Shown: positions 45,555 through 57,740, numbered from the stretch's first letter. The stretch: 64,000 nt of DNA from Desmodus rotundus (GCF_022682495.2 NC_071391.1:16715680-16779679); one strand, 5' to 3'. Numbers and translations: made by a program. Notes: generated by a model not told the origin, from the letters alone.

Positions 45555-46689
45555 CATTTATGGTCTAATCCAGGGAGGAGGAGAAGAAGCCACTCACTCA
45601 GGGGACCCATGAATCTCAATATTCACAGAAGTCCTCATATAGGGTTAAGCAATAATGTCCTGAATGCAGAAAAACTTCAAGAGCATCCTTATTTGCTTGA
45701 GTCAACTTATTTTCTTTCAATTATTAAAATAATTTTGGTCACTCTAGATAACATCATAGTTACCGAGTGTCTTCATTTAACAAAGCTGCTGTTCACCAGT
45801 CAGCTGTCTTCTGTTCATTAGAAACATGACTAACAATTCTAGCCGCACTATTTAAAAAAAAATACAGCTTTAAATGCCCTAAATAAACTGAAATGCAAAC
45901 AATGGGGGCAATGTAGTTATAAGGACATCTTCTTTACCCCTGAAGTCAGCAGCTGGCTAGGATTGGCAACAATAATGACCAAAGAATCAACACAGGTTTA
46001 ACAATATCAAAATGAACTCTTTCCCCAACCCCACCTCACCCAGGGGAAGTTAGGCTCTTTCATGTGATCAAGGAAAGCATCCCAAGGAAACATAGGGGTG
46101 GTAAAATGGTTTGTTCACGTGGAAGGCTGCCCCTGAGTTTCCTACGTCCCATCTCCCTGCATCCTGCCATGGAAAATAGGGCCAGAAATAGAGTCGAAGT
46201 CCAGAGATCCTGTGTCATATTAAACCTCAGTTCAGTCCAGCATCTGGCTAGGTTAGCATGTGTTCTCACCTGTAACCTGTGGCTGTGCTCAGGTGTTTAG
46301 GCTCCTACTGGAGCCTGTGCATGGAGTCTGCACAGCCATTGGCCACACAGCTGCTGAAGCCACGTGGCTATGGAGAGACCATGTGTGAATGCAAGAGGCA
46401 GGTGCGGGTCATGAGCAAGAGAGAGAGCTTGTTTGTTCCCCTAGGATTATATTAGCTTGTGTTTGGGGTGGACCAGGTGCTTTTCTAGAAGAACCAAACA
46501 ATTTCCTAGGTTTTCTTGGGCTTTTTGGTGAGTCTACCCTCTAGTTAGACTGACAAGCCTCTGTGGGCCAGCCCCTCCCCCTGCACTCCCCACCCCCAAC
46601 AATGCAGTACTGGAGTGGGGGGTAGAGGAGTGTTAACCCCCGTGGGGGAGTAATGCTGTAATCCACTGGGTTGTGAAGCTGTAGCTTCC
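45555..46689. other. No gene seen; unassigned
   Basis: Open frames of up to 113 codons (45480-45821 plus, beginning inside the MITE) have no family features. Some LTR-like sequence may be present at 46000-46700 but was not identified. Confidence 0.35.
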
Positions 46690-47260
46690 TGGTGAAGCCA
46701 AAAGGATCATGCTCCCAAGTTTATTAAGCTCAATGTCTAATTTCCTTTGCTCCCCTTTCCTTTATTAATAATTATCCAAGTACAGATAGTAACAATAACA
46801 ACCCAGTTCTGATTAGCCATGTGTTTCTAAAGCGCCTTGAGATCTGGGTTTTGTAGTCTGGAAGGCATCCTTTATTAATTTTTCCCGTTCCATTTTGTTA
46901 ATATAAACATAATCTGCCAGCTGTTGTTTTTAAATAGGAAACGTCAGATATTTCCATTATTGCAGATATTTATTTTGGACCATTTTATTCATGGCAAATA
47001 AACATTAAGGCTAACAGATAACCTTTATTGCTAATTATTTACTACTTAGTTTGTGCCTGCTGAGATATTTTTAGTGTTTTCTCTGAATGAGCTGATAGTG
47101 ATGAGTTTTATAATACTTCCCCCTGCCATTGAAGTCATTTGCACTTATACATGTAAAATTATCAGTTTGTTATTAGATGTGCTTTAGAACTCCATCATAT
47201 TGGTACTAGCTTTTCAGTAGTAATGAGACCCAGATTCCTTAACGCTAAAATCAATCTAAG
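46690..47260. other. Candidate conserved non-coding element
   Basis: Repeat-free AT-rich block with TTATTAATAATTATCC, GCTAATTATTTAC, AAGTCATTTGCAC (octamer-like) and TTCTAAAGCGCC. It has the texture and motif content of a developmental enhancer or MAR. Conservation cannot be tested here. Confidence 0.25.
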
Positions 47261-47399
47261 CACAGCATACCTTCTTTTAAATGTATCTTATTTGTTTCTC
47301 ATTTCTGAGGGAAAAAAAAGTAAACTTTTGGGAGAAAAAAATGTTCTTTGATTATTTTCATTAAATGAACCAGAAGTAGTATTCTTTCAAAGTTTGTAA

Positions 47400-47870
47400 A
47401 GATTTTACATGTACTGCTGGAATCTACCACAATATCCATTACTAAAGGATTGCTCAAGTCAGTTACAGTATGGCCGTATAATAAAATGTAACATTACACA
47501 AGTCCAATTTGCCATTTTGTAAACCAGAAGGGGTTGAATACCAGCAATTTCATGGGGTTCACCTAATATGACACTGCAGTTTAAAAGAAAAAGGATGCAT
47601 ATGTTTATGAAAAAGACAACCCCCAAATATGTTTAATTAAATACAAAAGCAAATTATAAGAGAATATGCAAGATATGATTCTGTTTATATTTTTATTTAG
47701 AAATAATATGCTTGCAAATATGTGGAAAGTTCTGGAATGATGGACAAACACTCGAAAGTGATTGAAAGTAGGAAACGGGGAACTAAATCCTGTAATTTTC
47801 TACTTACGTGTTCTTCTACTTTTTGATTCCTCAGTGTAAGCACAAATGAATGGCACAACATATTTTTAGA
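47400..47870 (+). mobile_element. Old L1 3' fragment, sense, decayed
   Basis: CACAATATCCATTACTAAAGGATTG...CAGTATGGCCGTATAATAAAATG and ATGATTCTGTTTATATTTTTATTTAG...ATGTGGAAAGTTCTGGAATGATGG follow ancient L1 3' sequences. Confidence 0.5.
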
Positions 47871-48259
47871 ATTATACAACAATCAGTCTCTTTTTCCTCA
47901 GTGCCAATCAAATTGAGAACCATGGATGCCACCAGTTCGCAGTATTTACCAGTTTGTAACTAGATAGGTAGAGAAATTGAGAGAAGCATTTAGAAACTTC
48001 TGTAGCAATTTGGTGAGTAATTCTACTTTTATAGAATCTAATAGTACAAAGATGGGGCTTGCATTTCATGTGTCCTTTTTCATCTATTTTGCCTAATAAT
48101 TGATTTTTATTGCACTTTACAAAAAGAAATCTCTGTCTGACTGTTTAAAAATTTTAAAAGAAAAAAAAAATGGTCCTTTATCACATGAGTTTGAGATAGT
48201 TTGAGAAACATGGGCTTATCTTTATTTTTCCAGAATCTAGGACAGGTTCTGGAACAAAA
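47871..48259. other. No gene seen; MIR/L2-like tail at the end
   Basis: AGGACAGGTTCTGGAACAAAAAGTTACTGAATAAATAAATG (about 48239-48280) resembles a MIR/L2 tail. Otherwise unassigned. Confidence 0.35.
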
Positions 48260-48970
48260 AGTTACTGAATAAATAAATGAATGCAGTTTTCGAGGCTGCA
48301 AGGTAACAGAAAGGATAATTTGGTGCTGCCTTTGATGAATGCTGGGGAAGGGGAGGGGTCATGGAAAACGCCCAGATTTACAAGGCGTTTCCATGAGCTT
48401 GTGGATTCCATTCCTTCAAAGGAAGCATGTTTACAGATGGTGACTTTGTTTTCGGACAGTTTGATGTTGAGGTTGTTTATGAGGCATCCAAATGGGGATG
48501 TCCAGGAAGCAGTTAAGTGTGTGGGTGCAGGGCGTGAAGTCCGGGCTGGAGGAGTAGATTTCAGAGTTGTAGTCATTAGAGTGAATTAGAACACTGGAGA
48601 TGTAGCAGGGGGGAAGAAGAGGCTAAGGACAAACATTTAGGTGCCCACCACAGAGTGTGACACGTGGTTGACTATTAGTAGCTGTTTGTCAAATGAAGAG
48701 GTAGAGAGATATGAACCTCAGTCTATTTCATTCCACACCCACACTTTCCTTAATAACCCACCTTTGAAACTGCACAGCACTCTGAACAGACTGCTTGGGG
48801 CTGGGGTGGGGGGTGGGAATAAAAAACACAAAGGAAGACAGAAGGGGTCCAACTGTTTTGAACGCTGCTAAAAATCAAGTAAGATGGCAAGAGAAAAATG
48901 TCTACTGGATTTAGCAACATTAAGGTCATCGATGACCTTAGCAAATATTCTTTTGGGGGAGTAAAGGGAG
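48260..48970 (-). repeat. L2 LINE fragment, antisense
   Basis: CAAATGGGGATGTCCAGGAAGCAGTTAAG, CGGGCTGGAGGAGTAGATTTCAGAGTTGTAG, GCTGCTAAAAATCAAGTAAGATGGC and GGATTTAGCAACATTAAGGTCATCG are consecutive antisense L2 landmarks. About 230 bp in the middle (48605-48840) does not fit and may be an insertion. The 102-104-codon frames here are L2-derived. Confidence 0.65.
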
Positions 48971-49204
48971 TAGGAGCTGTTTCAGATTCATTGAAAAGTA
49001 AATGGATAGCATAAAAATGTAGACAGTATGTCCATCCTTTATCAAGAAGCTTAGCTGTAAAGATAAACAGAAATCTTGGAGTTATTGAGTTATTGTTGGT
49101 AAAGGCAATAGAGACTGATCCTCAAAATTAAAAAAAAAAACTTTATTATAATCTGACTTGTACTCTTTGTTTATTGTTTCATGAATAATACTAATAAAAA
49201 TGAT
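48971..49204. other. No gene seen; A-run
   Basis: Unassigned, with an A-run at about 49129-49140. Confidence 0.4.
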
Positions 49205-49460
49205 GCTAGTGAGAAATATCATGTAGTAAGTGATCATTATGTGCTAGATTTAGTACCTAAGTAAGTAGTTATTACACATTATTCCATGTGGTCTTTAATA
49301 ACAAATTAATGAAATAGGTTTTATTCTCACTTTATGGAAGAGAAAATTTGCATTCAAGAAGATTAAATGATTTGTGTGGTATTATTAAGTATTTAATAGT
49401 GGAACCCAAAAGTAAACCCAGGATTGTCTTATTCCAGAACAAAACCCACGTTCTTAATTG
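49205..49460 (-). repeat. MIR SINE, antisense
   Basis: GTGATCATTATGTGCTAG...TTTATTCTCACTTTATGGAAGAGAAAATTTGCATTC...AGTGGAACCCAAAAGTAAACCCAGG follows antisense MIR end to end. Confidence 0.6.
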
Positions 49461-50717
49461 ATGTTATGTACCTTAATTTCCTAAATTTAAGAAAAAGATA
49501 AACACATTATTACAAAAATATATCCACTTTCAGTAGTACACATATATTTCACTTATTGGTTCCTCGAAGGCAGGAAACATAAATTCTAAAGAGTCATGGG
49601 TCCCAGAAAACCAACATTTTTCAGAAATAGGGGTCCAGGATCCCTAGTCTAACATTTTCAAATGTTGGCTGCACTTCCTGGAATAAGCCAACTTTCCACA
49701 GTAGACCTGAGTTACATCACTGTAACATTCGGATTTTAGGATAAATAGCTCTTGTTATCTTTTTCACCTCTGCTATTCTATCATTTCTTTTTATATACTT
49801 TTATTTCCATTTTAACATCAATATAGTAGAAGAATCTGAGAAGCCCCACCAAGAAGAAGCCTGTTCATGTGTATTTGACTAAGAGTTTACCAAATCAATT
49901 TGAGAATGAGACACTTTTCTGATATCACTCATTAACATCACAAAAAGAAATTGTTCCAAGGTCTGATGATGATAATCTAGTTGTCGTCCTTGGAACTCTC
50001 ATTATTAACATCTTTTTAATTGTACTTACTAAGGCCAGTTTCTTGGGGACAAACTCTGAATGGGTAAAGTCGGATGGAGAGCAAGCTCAGGAAGACTCAG
50101 CTCACTTACGTGCAGCCTGGAACAGGATGGCCTGAGTAGCAGAGCAGTAGAGAGTACAATAGATGTCCCTTCTCCCCCTTCACCACCTTTGCCTGCTCAG
50201 GTTTTGAAATCTTAGCTGTTTAAAGCTTCTGTTGGTTCAATCTGAGACACACCTGTTTCAAGACCATCCTGATTTATTTTCTGTGAACTCCAGCAACTAA
50301 GGGTCAAGAGTACACTTAGGGCAGTTTGATGCCTGGGAAGGGAACTTTATTTCTGGAATGAGTGACAGAAATAAGCAGGGGACATTTCTACTTCACACAG
50401 CGATTGGGGACACTGATGTTTACAGTCTGAACCCTACTGGATAGCAGGAAGCTATAACCCACAGGACAAAAATAAAAGAAGACAGGAATAATGCCTGGTG
50501 ATTAGCAAGTGATTTAGCAGGCCAAATAACAAACCAAAACCAGTGAGGGGGGAGTCCCAAAGCAAGGGGATTATCATCACAGGACTACACAATGTGTAAG
50601 GAATTAAAGATGGAAAATACCTCTGAAAACAGGCCAGATGTGTGCTGAAAACCGTAAGATTGGTTAGAAGCCTACAGAAGAATTATTTTGACACCTATAT
50701 CTTCTTTTTCTCCCCAG
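49461..50717. other. No gene seen; unassigned
   Basis: No repeat named. The last 20 bases form a strong polypyrimidine tract ahead of the exon-like segment at 50718. Confidence 0.35.
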
Positions 50718-50905
50718 AAAGAAACAGGAGACTGATTTCTTGGAGAGGGTGAGCCGAGAGGCTCTGATCTTGGAGATGTGGCAGCATAAATCCAAGTGAT
50801 CCAGTGAAACAGGAGCCTGCTACCACCCTCCCCCTGCTAGGCTTCCCGGAAGCTGGCAGCCAGGCCTCATCCTTACAAGCAGACGGACAGATGCTTCATC
50901 TCCAG
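50718..50905 (+). other. Exon-like segment with strong splice signals
   Basis: CTTCTTTTTCTCCCCAG ends at 50717, a near-ideal 3' splice site, and CTCCAG|GTAAAC at 50905/50906 is a good 5' splice site, enclosing 188 bp. All three frames contain stops. The frame starting at 50719 reads 26 codons (ending EMWQHKSK) before TGA at 50797-50799. It could be a non-coding RNA exon, a UTR/terminal exon, a repeat-borne cryptic exon, or chance. I do not recognise the peptide. Confidence 0.25.
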
Positions 50906-51539
50906 GTAAACTGACTAGCTCAAAAAAAATGTCTATAGAAATAGACAGTTAGGTGTCCTTTCCATGAAACAGTTCAACAAAAACCACCCTGTAGTGAAGG
51001 TCACTGTTTGTCAAGCACAGGCTACACACAAAAACATCACTAGTCGACTTTTTCAGTTTCGATCTTGAATAGGAACAAAGTGCTAAAGACCACCAGACAT
51101 TTGAGAGTACCCTGTAGTGTTAAGGACAAAAAAACAAACAAATACCCCCCTCCAAAAAAATAACTCATAGGAAAGAGACAATGCCAAGATCAAGCACGGG
51201 AATGTGGAAAATTAACCCATTAGAAGCCCGTTTCTCTTTCCAAGTTCCTGAAGATGTGGTTGGTGCAGACTCAGTGCCTAGTGGAGTCCCTGCAGAGATG
51301 CCACAGTCCACGGAGTGGGAATTGTTATGGCAGGGAGGGACAAAGAAGACAAATCCCCTTCTACCAAAATAGTGTCTTTGGACCAATATCTCACTTCTGA
51401 AAAGCATGACAGTTTGTGCCACCAAACAATTTAAAAGTGAAGAGAGGATAACTTCTATTAAAAAAAAATCTTTAAGTCCCCAGCTTGGGTGCAAAAGATG
51501 GGTAGTTTCTAGAAAAATAACAGGAAACTATTGCATACT
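50906..51539. other. No gene seen; unassigned
   Basis: Open frames of 63 (plus) and 109 (minus) codons overlap at 51165-51494 without any family signature. Confidence 0.35.
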
Positions 51540-51980
51540 TCCTGCTACAGGTTAGATTCTTTAGGAAGCAGAGGTAGAGATGAAATTTAAAGTGCAAAGA
51601 TTTATTGCTCTATAACATCTATGAAAAGAAAGGAGGAGGGAGCAGGATTGTGCAAAAGAAGACCTGATACAAGTCTCACAAAAATCTCTGCCAACCCATC
51701 AGGGAGCTCCAGGGCAAAGCTTTCTCAGTAGTGGGGTTTCTCTTGGGCAAAAATGGTTAGGTTATCTTTCCACCCATCGCCTTGCTAAGTCACTGACTGA
51801 GGCTACCCTGAGAAGAGTAGAATATAATCTCAGCTCAGTGAAAATAAACCTGAAGGTGCTACCAGTTGGAAGCTCTCCCCTAACCACACCCCTGGCAGGA
51901 CAGGGACAAATCCTTCCTTGAAGGGGGACCTACATGGAGCATCTCCATAGCTGCCTCACTTTCTCAGAGGGTGACTGATT
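51540..51980 (-). repeat. Possible LTR-like repeat, antisense
   Basis: TTCTTTAGGAAGCAGAGGTAGAG and AAAGATTTATTGCTC (an antisense polyadenylation-like motif), followed by CCTAACCACACCCCTGG, suggest an LTR on the minus strand next to the ERVL remnant. Termini were not fixed. Confidence 0.3.
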
Positions 51981-52127
51981 GAAGCTACTATTCCAGATAG
52001 AGTGTCTTCATTTGAGAAATTCAAAATAGCCATTGGTGTCTTGATATAGCTATTGACCTGATATTTTTCCTTTATCCTAATAAACTGAAAACCATGGCGT
52101 TATTCTGTGGTCATTGGACTACAAGGG

Positions 52128-52275
52128 CAGTATACCTTTGCTATAATGTGCCAGAATTATGTCACCTTTTTAGCTCTGTATCTCAGTGTAGTCTGCCGAT
52201 GTGCTGAGTATCTCTCCAGCCCATAGGACATTATACAGATTGAATCCAATGATGACCTCATGTGGATAGGACCTA
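52128..52275 (+). pseudogene. ERVL reverse-transcriptase core remnant
   Basis: In one frame the segment begins QYTF and ends with a degraded catalytic box, NDDLMWIGP (52248-52274), where the expected residue before DD is aromatic and is here Asn. The spacing of about 40 codons between the two motifs fits retroviral RTs. An in-frame TAG at 52224-52226 and the lost aromatic residue mark it as inactive. Confidence 0.7.
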
Positions 52276-54009
52276 GAAAACAGAAAATGGCTGGTATTCT
52301 AGATATTTGGGGTGACATGTGATCATAATAAGGTTAGAGATAAAGCTCACTATAAATATGTGATACCTAAGGGACATGTTGGGACATCACCTGCAAAGTA
52401 GAGAATATTAGCTTGCCCTATACTAAGAAATATACTCAATAATTGGTGTGCTTTTGTGAATTTCGAGAGCGAAATGAACCACATTCTGGTATGCTGCTCT
52501 GATGACCTGAAATACTTCTGATCTGGGGATGGGAAACTAGAAGATAAAAAGATGTTCCTGTAGGAGAATGAGCAACCAGCACTACCACTTGGCTCTTAGG
52601 ATGGAGAGACCCAGGAGTACTTAGAATTTGCAGGGGTGGTTGGAGATGTTATATGGTACCTGTGATGTGCTCTAGTAATGGATCCCCAGTGGAGGCCTTT
52701 GTGATTTTGGAGAAAACTACACTATCCTCTAAGTTTAATTCCCATCATTTAACAAAATAGCTTTTCTCTCCTATAAGAAACTAAGAGTAAACACTTAATT
52801 ATGAAATACCAATGATCATAAAGCACAAGCTACTCATCATAAAACGTTTCCTATTTTATCCATTGATTCTTCAGATTTGTTTTGTCTAGCAACCTTTAAT
52901 AATCATGTTAAAGTATGAATCCAAATCAAGACAGTATTGAAGACACAGGATTGCACATCTTTTCAATGGGCTACTTTTGGTTTGATGTATAATTAGAGTG
53001 TCATGAGGAGTTACCTGTGACCAGTTGTCTAAGGAGGAAAAAGTAATCAAGAGTTGTTTAGACAAATCTGTATAATAAATTGGCATCCAATGGAAGTTGA
53101 CTGCTAATACACTTCAAGCTCAGTCTGGTACTGAAAAATGGTGCGGGGTGAAGATCTTCCCAGTGAGATAATGATTTGGATGGGATGGTCGAGGACTTGG
53201 AAGGAGCTGGAGTTCATAGCAAGGATAGCTGTGGAAGACTTATGTGGATGGATCTCTTGATGTGGGCCCAGCACTTGATAGTAGAGGGATGGGCAAAAGA
53301 GGTTAAATTTCCAGCCATCACTACCTAAAAGATAAATCCTAAGTAAGGCTATAAAGTATTAACAATAATGATAATAAGACAAATACTACAATAATTAATA
53401 AGTAATAATACAAGAGTAAACTATTCTGTGTACTCTACATGCAAACCTGCTTTTTCCCACCCCGTATTTGTTTCCCAAATGAATTTTTACTAAATGCCCT
53501 TCCTGTGACGAAAGCGATTAAAAAGAGGTAGACCATGGAACAGTGAATTTCCTCTTTCATCTCTCCAGAATTTTTGCTCAGTAGGCTTGTGAATTAAGTA
53601 GCCATGAAAACTACGTGTGGGCTTAATAATATGCACTTCCATTTACAAGGTTGATTTCTTTCTTGCTACTGTTCAACCGCAAGCAATAGCAACCAAACGT
53701 TGGCCCCCAAATGACATGACTTAATAGGAGAAAGAGGCCACACAGTGACGAGTTGATTGTGGCCAATCACCATTTATCAGGTAGGAAACAGTAATTTATC
53801 CTAACTTGAAAAGCATCTGAGTTGGTATTTGCTTCTTCTAGCCCATTATTCTTTTCTGCCTGAATGTCACCTAAAACTTATTGGATGCCTTATCATGTTA
53901 TCTCATGCAAAGTGAGCTCGGTTTTCAGAGAAAGAATGAATCAAGGATATCTATGGGAATCATTCTTTTTTTTCCCTATCTGCATCCAGGGAGACAAAGT
54001 TGCAGAATG

Positions 54010-54433
54010 GTAGAATGTCAAGGGAAACTCATGTAAGCTCTAACTTGGAGGTCACGCCTTATAATGCTGGGATGCTCTGGTGTAGAAAATGCAGCACAGA
54101 GCCTGGTATGTGAACACGGATCATGGAACTGAAGAACAGAAATAGAGGTCATTTCATTAGTTATTATCCCTCATTAGCTACTAGTGACATATTAGCTTTT
54201 GGACTCTATGGCTCTGAGTCCCGTAAGTATGGACGTCTTGATGCTCAGAATAGGAATGCTTCCACCAGAGAGCCCAACACTGATCCAGAACACAGTTTTT
54301 ATTCAAGTTGGAAGATTACCAAGCTTCTCTTGTCAGTGGGTGAATGGGGAATGCCAGAAGTTCTGAGGATTGACGTACCTACCCTATCAAGGGAGAATAA
54401 GATTGCTAGTACTCAATGGAAAATGGAGTAGTC
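54010..54433 (+). pseudogene. ERVL dUTPase-like remnant
   Basis: dUTPase hydrolyses dUTP; ERVL carries it downstream of integrase. The longest open part (54123-54433) is 102 codons and shows weak dUTPase-like spacing: RLDAQNRNASTREPNTDP resembles the segment after motif 2, and GMPEVLRIDV...RENKI resembles motif 3 (G-x-I-D-x-D-Y-x-G-E-I). Key acidic and tyrosine positions are not intact. The upstream part is broken by stops. The identification rests on order and position after the RT remnant. Confidence 0.45.
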
Positions 54434-55050
54434 TGGGGAAAAAAATCCAGTTGGCCCTTATTGGTGTTCCCTTATATTACCCCTTTCTGTATTAAAAGTT
54501 AATGTAAGACTGTAGCAAGTATATATAGGAAACACAAACAGACTCAGTTAGATTCCTCAAAAATAAAGTTGTGGTCCTTCAACCAGTTAATAGAATCTCC
54601 ATGACTGCATTGTCTAAATAACAGTAAACTACATAAGGTGACCTGACTATTTCTACTCTACCAGCTGGTCTGATGAAATGGCATGTGTGGCTTTGCACAT
54701 TAACAGGCCAAGCAGGCACTATCCATCTGTGGAATACACTTGTTCAAGGCAAATAGCTCTGTTAGAAAGCCTTGGCCATTCTTACTTAGTTCTTGGAAGC
54801 ACTAATAGGGTCATTTCTCACCTGCCTATGTGACATGGTGTGCTCCAGAAAGAGAGAGAGGGGGGCAGGCTTTGACACCAGAGACATTCTCTCGCCCTTT
54901 CTTTTATATGGCTTGTCAAAAGGCTAAGTTGAAGTGAAAAATAGACCAGCCAGCAATGGGGTGAAAAATGAGCTCGGGGGTTACGAGTTTCAATCAACTC
55001 TGATGATGTCTGAGAGACATTTTCATTATGCGATAGTTGAATGGGAAAAA

Positions 55051-56349
55051 GTGGGCACCTTTTCCTTTAAAAAAAAAATAAATGGCTTGGAATTGTTTTT
55101 GCTTTTTTTTTTTTTTTCTATTCCTTGGCTACAGATGCAAGACTTTTTCGGTATTGGGCTTTACCTGTGAAACTCTTGGGATTATGGTACTCCAGGGAAA
55201 TGGATCAGAGAGAAGTTCATTTCTTAGGCAGAGAGCTTCTGTACCGTGATATCTCCAGCAGAGCAGAGTCTTGGGTCTCCATAACGTCCTGTGTTAAGTA
55301 TAGTGAGTACCCAGTTATAAATCAATCTGTAATTTCTACTGGATGCCAAGAAGGAATGAATTCCTCTCAAATAGCTCATACAAATACCTTTTCATTATTT
55401 CATTTTATCCACCTATCCATCCATTCATCTAGATAGCTATCTAGTCAGCCATTTATCTAGCCAGCCAGGAAGCCACCAAAATGAAATTCACTTGTTTATG
55501 GAGGAATTACAATGCATCCAGCATTATATAAACTTCTGTTGGAAATATGATAAACAGAATCAAAATAAAAAATATGAACTGTAAAAGAAAATAAATCCAT
55601 CCACTTCAGCATTATCTTTGTGAAGGTGCTCAATGAGGAATTTAAGTAATAGAAAAAGAGTTTCTTATATAATTGCATGAAATTATATAAACTTTTTATG
55701 TAACTTTGTGGCAGTTTTGACCAAGTCTCAAAGAAAGTTAGCATTAGATCCAGGGCACCTGACCCTTGGAGAAGGCATCTGCTCTTTCTGAAATTATAAT
55801 CCAACTGCGAAGGGAGAGCCAACATATGTGAGATGATTCAAAACAATGAAGTGACACAGTGTATATATATGTAATCAGGGTCACACACTGTATTACTTGT
55901 TTTGAAATATCTCATATATATGTAAGATAAATGAGAAATGGATGTGGTATGGTTTTGGAATAGTCCAGAAAGCTCCTAAGGAGGTATGAGTATGGACATA
56001 TATAGTTTGAGCCACAGTGGTGAGTGGAATTTAGGTATCTGAGAGACAGAAGGAAGGTTGCTAGGCACAGCGTCCTGGTTACAATGAGTGTGGTGTTATA
56101 TTCATGAACTATGGAAGGGTGGGGTTGGATGATTTGTCCTTTCTTGATGCATCAGAAGGTGAGAACTGGCAACAATGATAAAGTATTCAATCTATGATGA
56201 GAAAGTTCACAGCTCTAAGTCTTGGTTAATTATTTGGTGGGTTTGGGGAGACTTTTGGTGGGAGTATGGGGGCGCGAATTGATTTCTTTTGGTTTGAACC
56301 TCTTTACTTTTGTCCAGTTGCTTTCTTTTGGTTTGAAGCTTCCTGTTAT
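55051..56349. other. No gene seen; T-run, degenerate ATCC/CTAT tract, 16-bp direct repeat
   Basis: A T-run lies at about 55105-55118. A degenerate CCATCCATTCATCTAGATAGCTAT tract spans about 55408-55470. TTTCTTTTGGTTTGAA occurs exactly at 56283-56298 and 56322-56337. No repeat family or exon recognised. Confidence 0.4.
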
Positions 56350-56836
56350 TTCCCTGAGCTGTAGAAAATCAAGGCGTTTGCACTAATTCTCCTCCTGAGA
56401 TCTTCCATGAAGAGAGCATGGTGGTGTCTCAGGGACGGGCAGGAAGAGACCACACTCTCCAACTGCAAAGCAGACTCAGTCCTCCAGGTCTTAGTGTACT
56501 GTTTCCTCCAGTGCAATTGGCTTGCTCTTTGCCACTCAGCTTTCTTCACTAGGTGTTGGCAAATCTTAACAGCCTTTACCCCTGTTGATCTGCATGGCAA
56601 ACCTCTGCTAATTCCTAAACTGCAAATTAAATGCTTGAGGCTGAACAGAAATCAGATTAAAAACTTCACACTTCACAGAGACTAGCTCAGCAGGAGTAGT
56701 CAGTCTCTTTCAGCCATCCTGAAGGGGAGGAAATGGGCTGCTCTTTTCTGGAAGCCCATTAAAGGGGAAACTAGAAGAGCTGTGATATGATATTAAAGCT
56801 AATTTCCTGCACGCTGAGAGGTGCCTTGGACCCAAT
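56350..56836. other. Candidate conserved non-coding block
   Basis: Repeat-free complex sequence with CTGCTAATTCC, GCAAATTAAATGC and ATTAAAGCTAATTTCC. Overlapping 84- and 92-codon frames on opposite strands (56346-56685) have no family signature. Proposed from texture only. Confidence 0.2.
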
Positions 56837-56837
56837 T

Positions 56838-56873
56838 AATAATAATAATAATAATAATATTATAATAATAATA
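56838..56873. repeat. (AAT)n microsatellite
   Basis: Eight or so AAT units followed by an interrupted TATAATAATAATAT tail. Confidence 0.95.
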
Positions 56874-57319
56874 TCATATTGTCTTGTCGAAACATGCTTT
56901 ATATCCACATTAATGATTATTTAACAAGAAGTGTTGGCAATAATCTCATTGACATCCATCAGAGCTTTATGAAATGGAATTAATATTACCATAGAATCAT
57001 TTCCTAAGGGGGTTTAAGGCAGAAAGAGACTGTTTACGCCAGAGTGTAAATTGTGTTGAGATATAATTACTCATGATAAATTTCTGAGCTGTTCTTGTGA
57101 TACAACTTGTTAGTAAAATCATCTCTCTTGGAAAATACAAAATAGGTTAGAATTGGCAACTGGAGAATCCAAAAAAATAACTTTTTTGAAATTTATTAAT
57201 TCATTTGTTAAATTAAAAGGAGGCCCAAATGAATGTAGCTGTTTTTAATGAACTGTATATGGGGTCAGGAGCTCCTGTTCTCTATGTTCCCTGGACCAAC
57301 CTAGCTGGAATGGCAATGA
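56874..57319. other. No gene seen; AT-rich unassigned
   Basis: No recognised feature. Confidence 0.4.
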
Positions 57320-57740
57320 TAAGACAAGATGTGGTGGCTAGCTAGAATGGGGTAATGTCGAGGAGGAAAAAGATAAGTGAAAAGAGCTGAGTAGTATTTT
57401 AGTAGGGACAATCAACAGGACTTGGTACATGTTGGTCAAAGGTTGTCAATGAAAGACAAGTAACACAAATTAATAATATAACTCAAGGAAATAAAAACAG
57501 AAAACAAGATTTTGTAAATAACCCTGAGTAATTCCAATTTAAGTTTCAGGCAGAGAAGGAGGGAATCGTCAAGGTATGGATAAATCTTTAGAGAAGTCAC
57601 AGTAAATTGTGAAGTATGTATTGGCACAAAAATTAATGGGAAGAGATTGTTTTCAGTCGATGAGAATTCTCAACACTAATGCCTGTTGAGAAGAGGTCAA
57701 GATATGCCATTTTTAAGACTGTTCAGGAGATTCAGTAATG
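57320..57740 (-). repeat. Probable L2 LINE fragment, antisense
   Basis: GGACAATCAACAGGACTTGGTACATG...GAGAAGGAGGGAATCGTCAAGG...GGCACAAAAATTAATGGGAAGA resembles interior antisense L2. Weak. Confidence 0.4.

Larger units (their letters stand above)
52000..55050 (+). mobile_element. Degraded ERVL-class endogenous retrovirus, internal (pol) region
   Basis: ERVL elements are old spuma-related retroviral insertions common to placental mammals, with a dUTPase domain at the end of pol. A reverse-transcriptase core (52128-52275) and a dUTPase-like segment (54010-54433) appear in the expected order on the plus strand. The sequence between fits a decayed RNase H/integrase span (for example TCTCTTGATGTGGGCCCAGC near 53255) by position only. 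No gag or env was recognised, and paired LTRs were not found. Stops and shifts are frequent, so the copy cannot encode protein. Confidence 0.65.

Noticed and set aside
55408..55470. Possible array of regularly spaced repeats
   Set aside because: It is a degenerate tetranucleotide tract without unique spacers, so not CRISPR-like; the genome is also mammalian.
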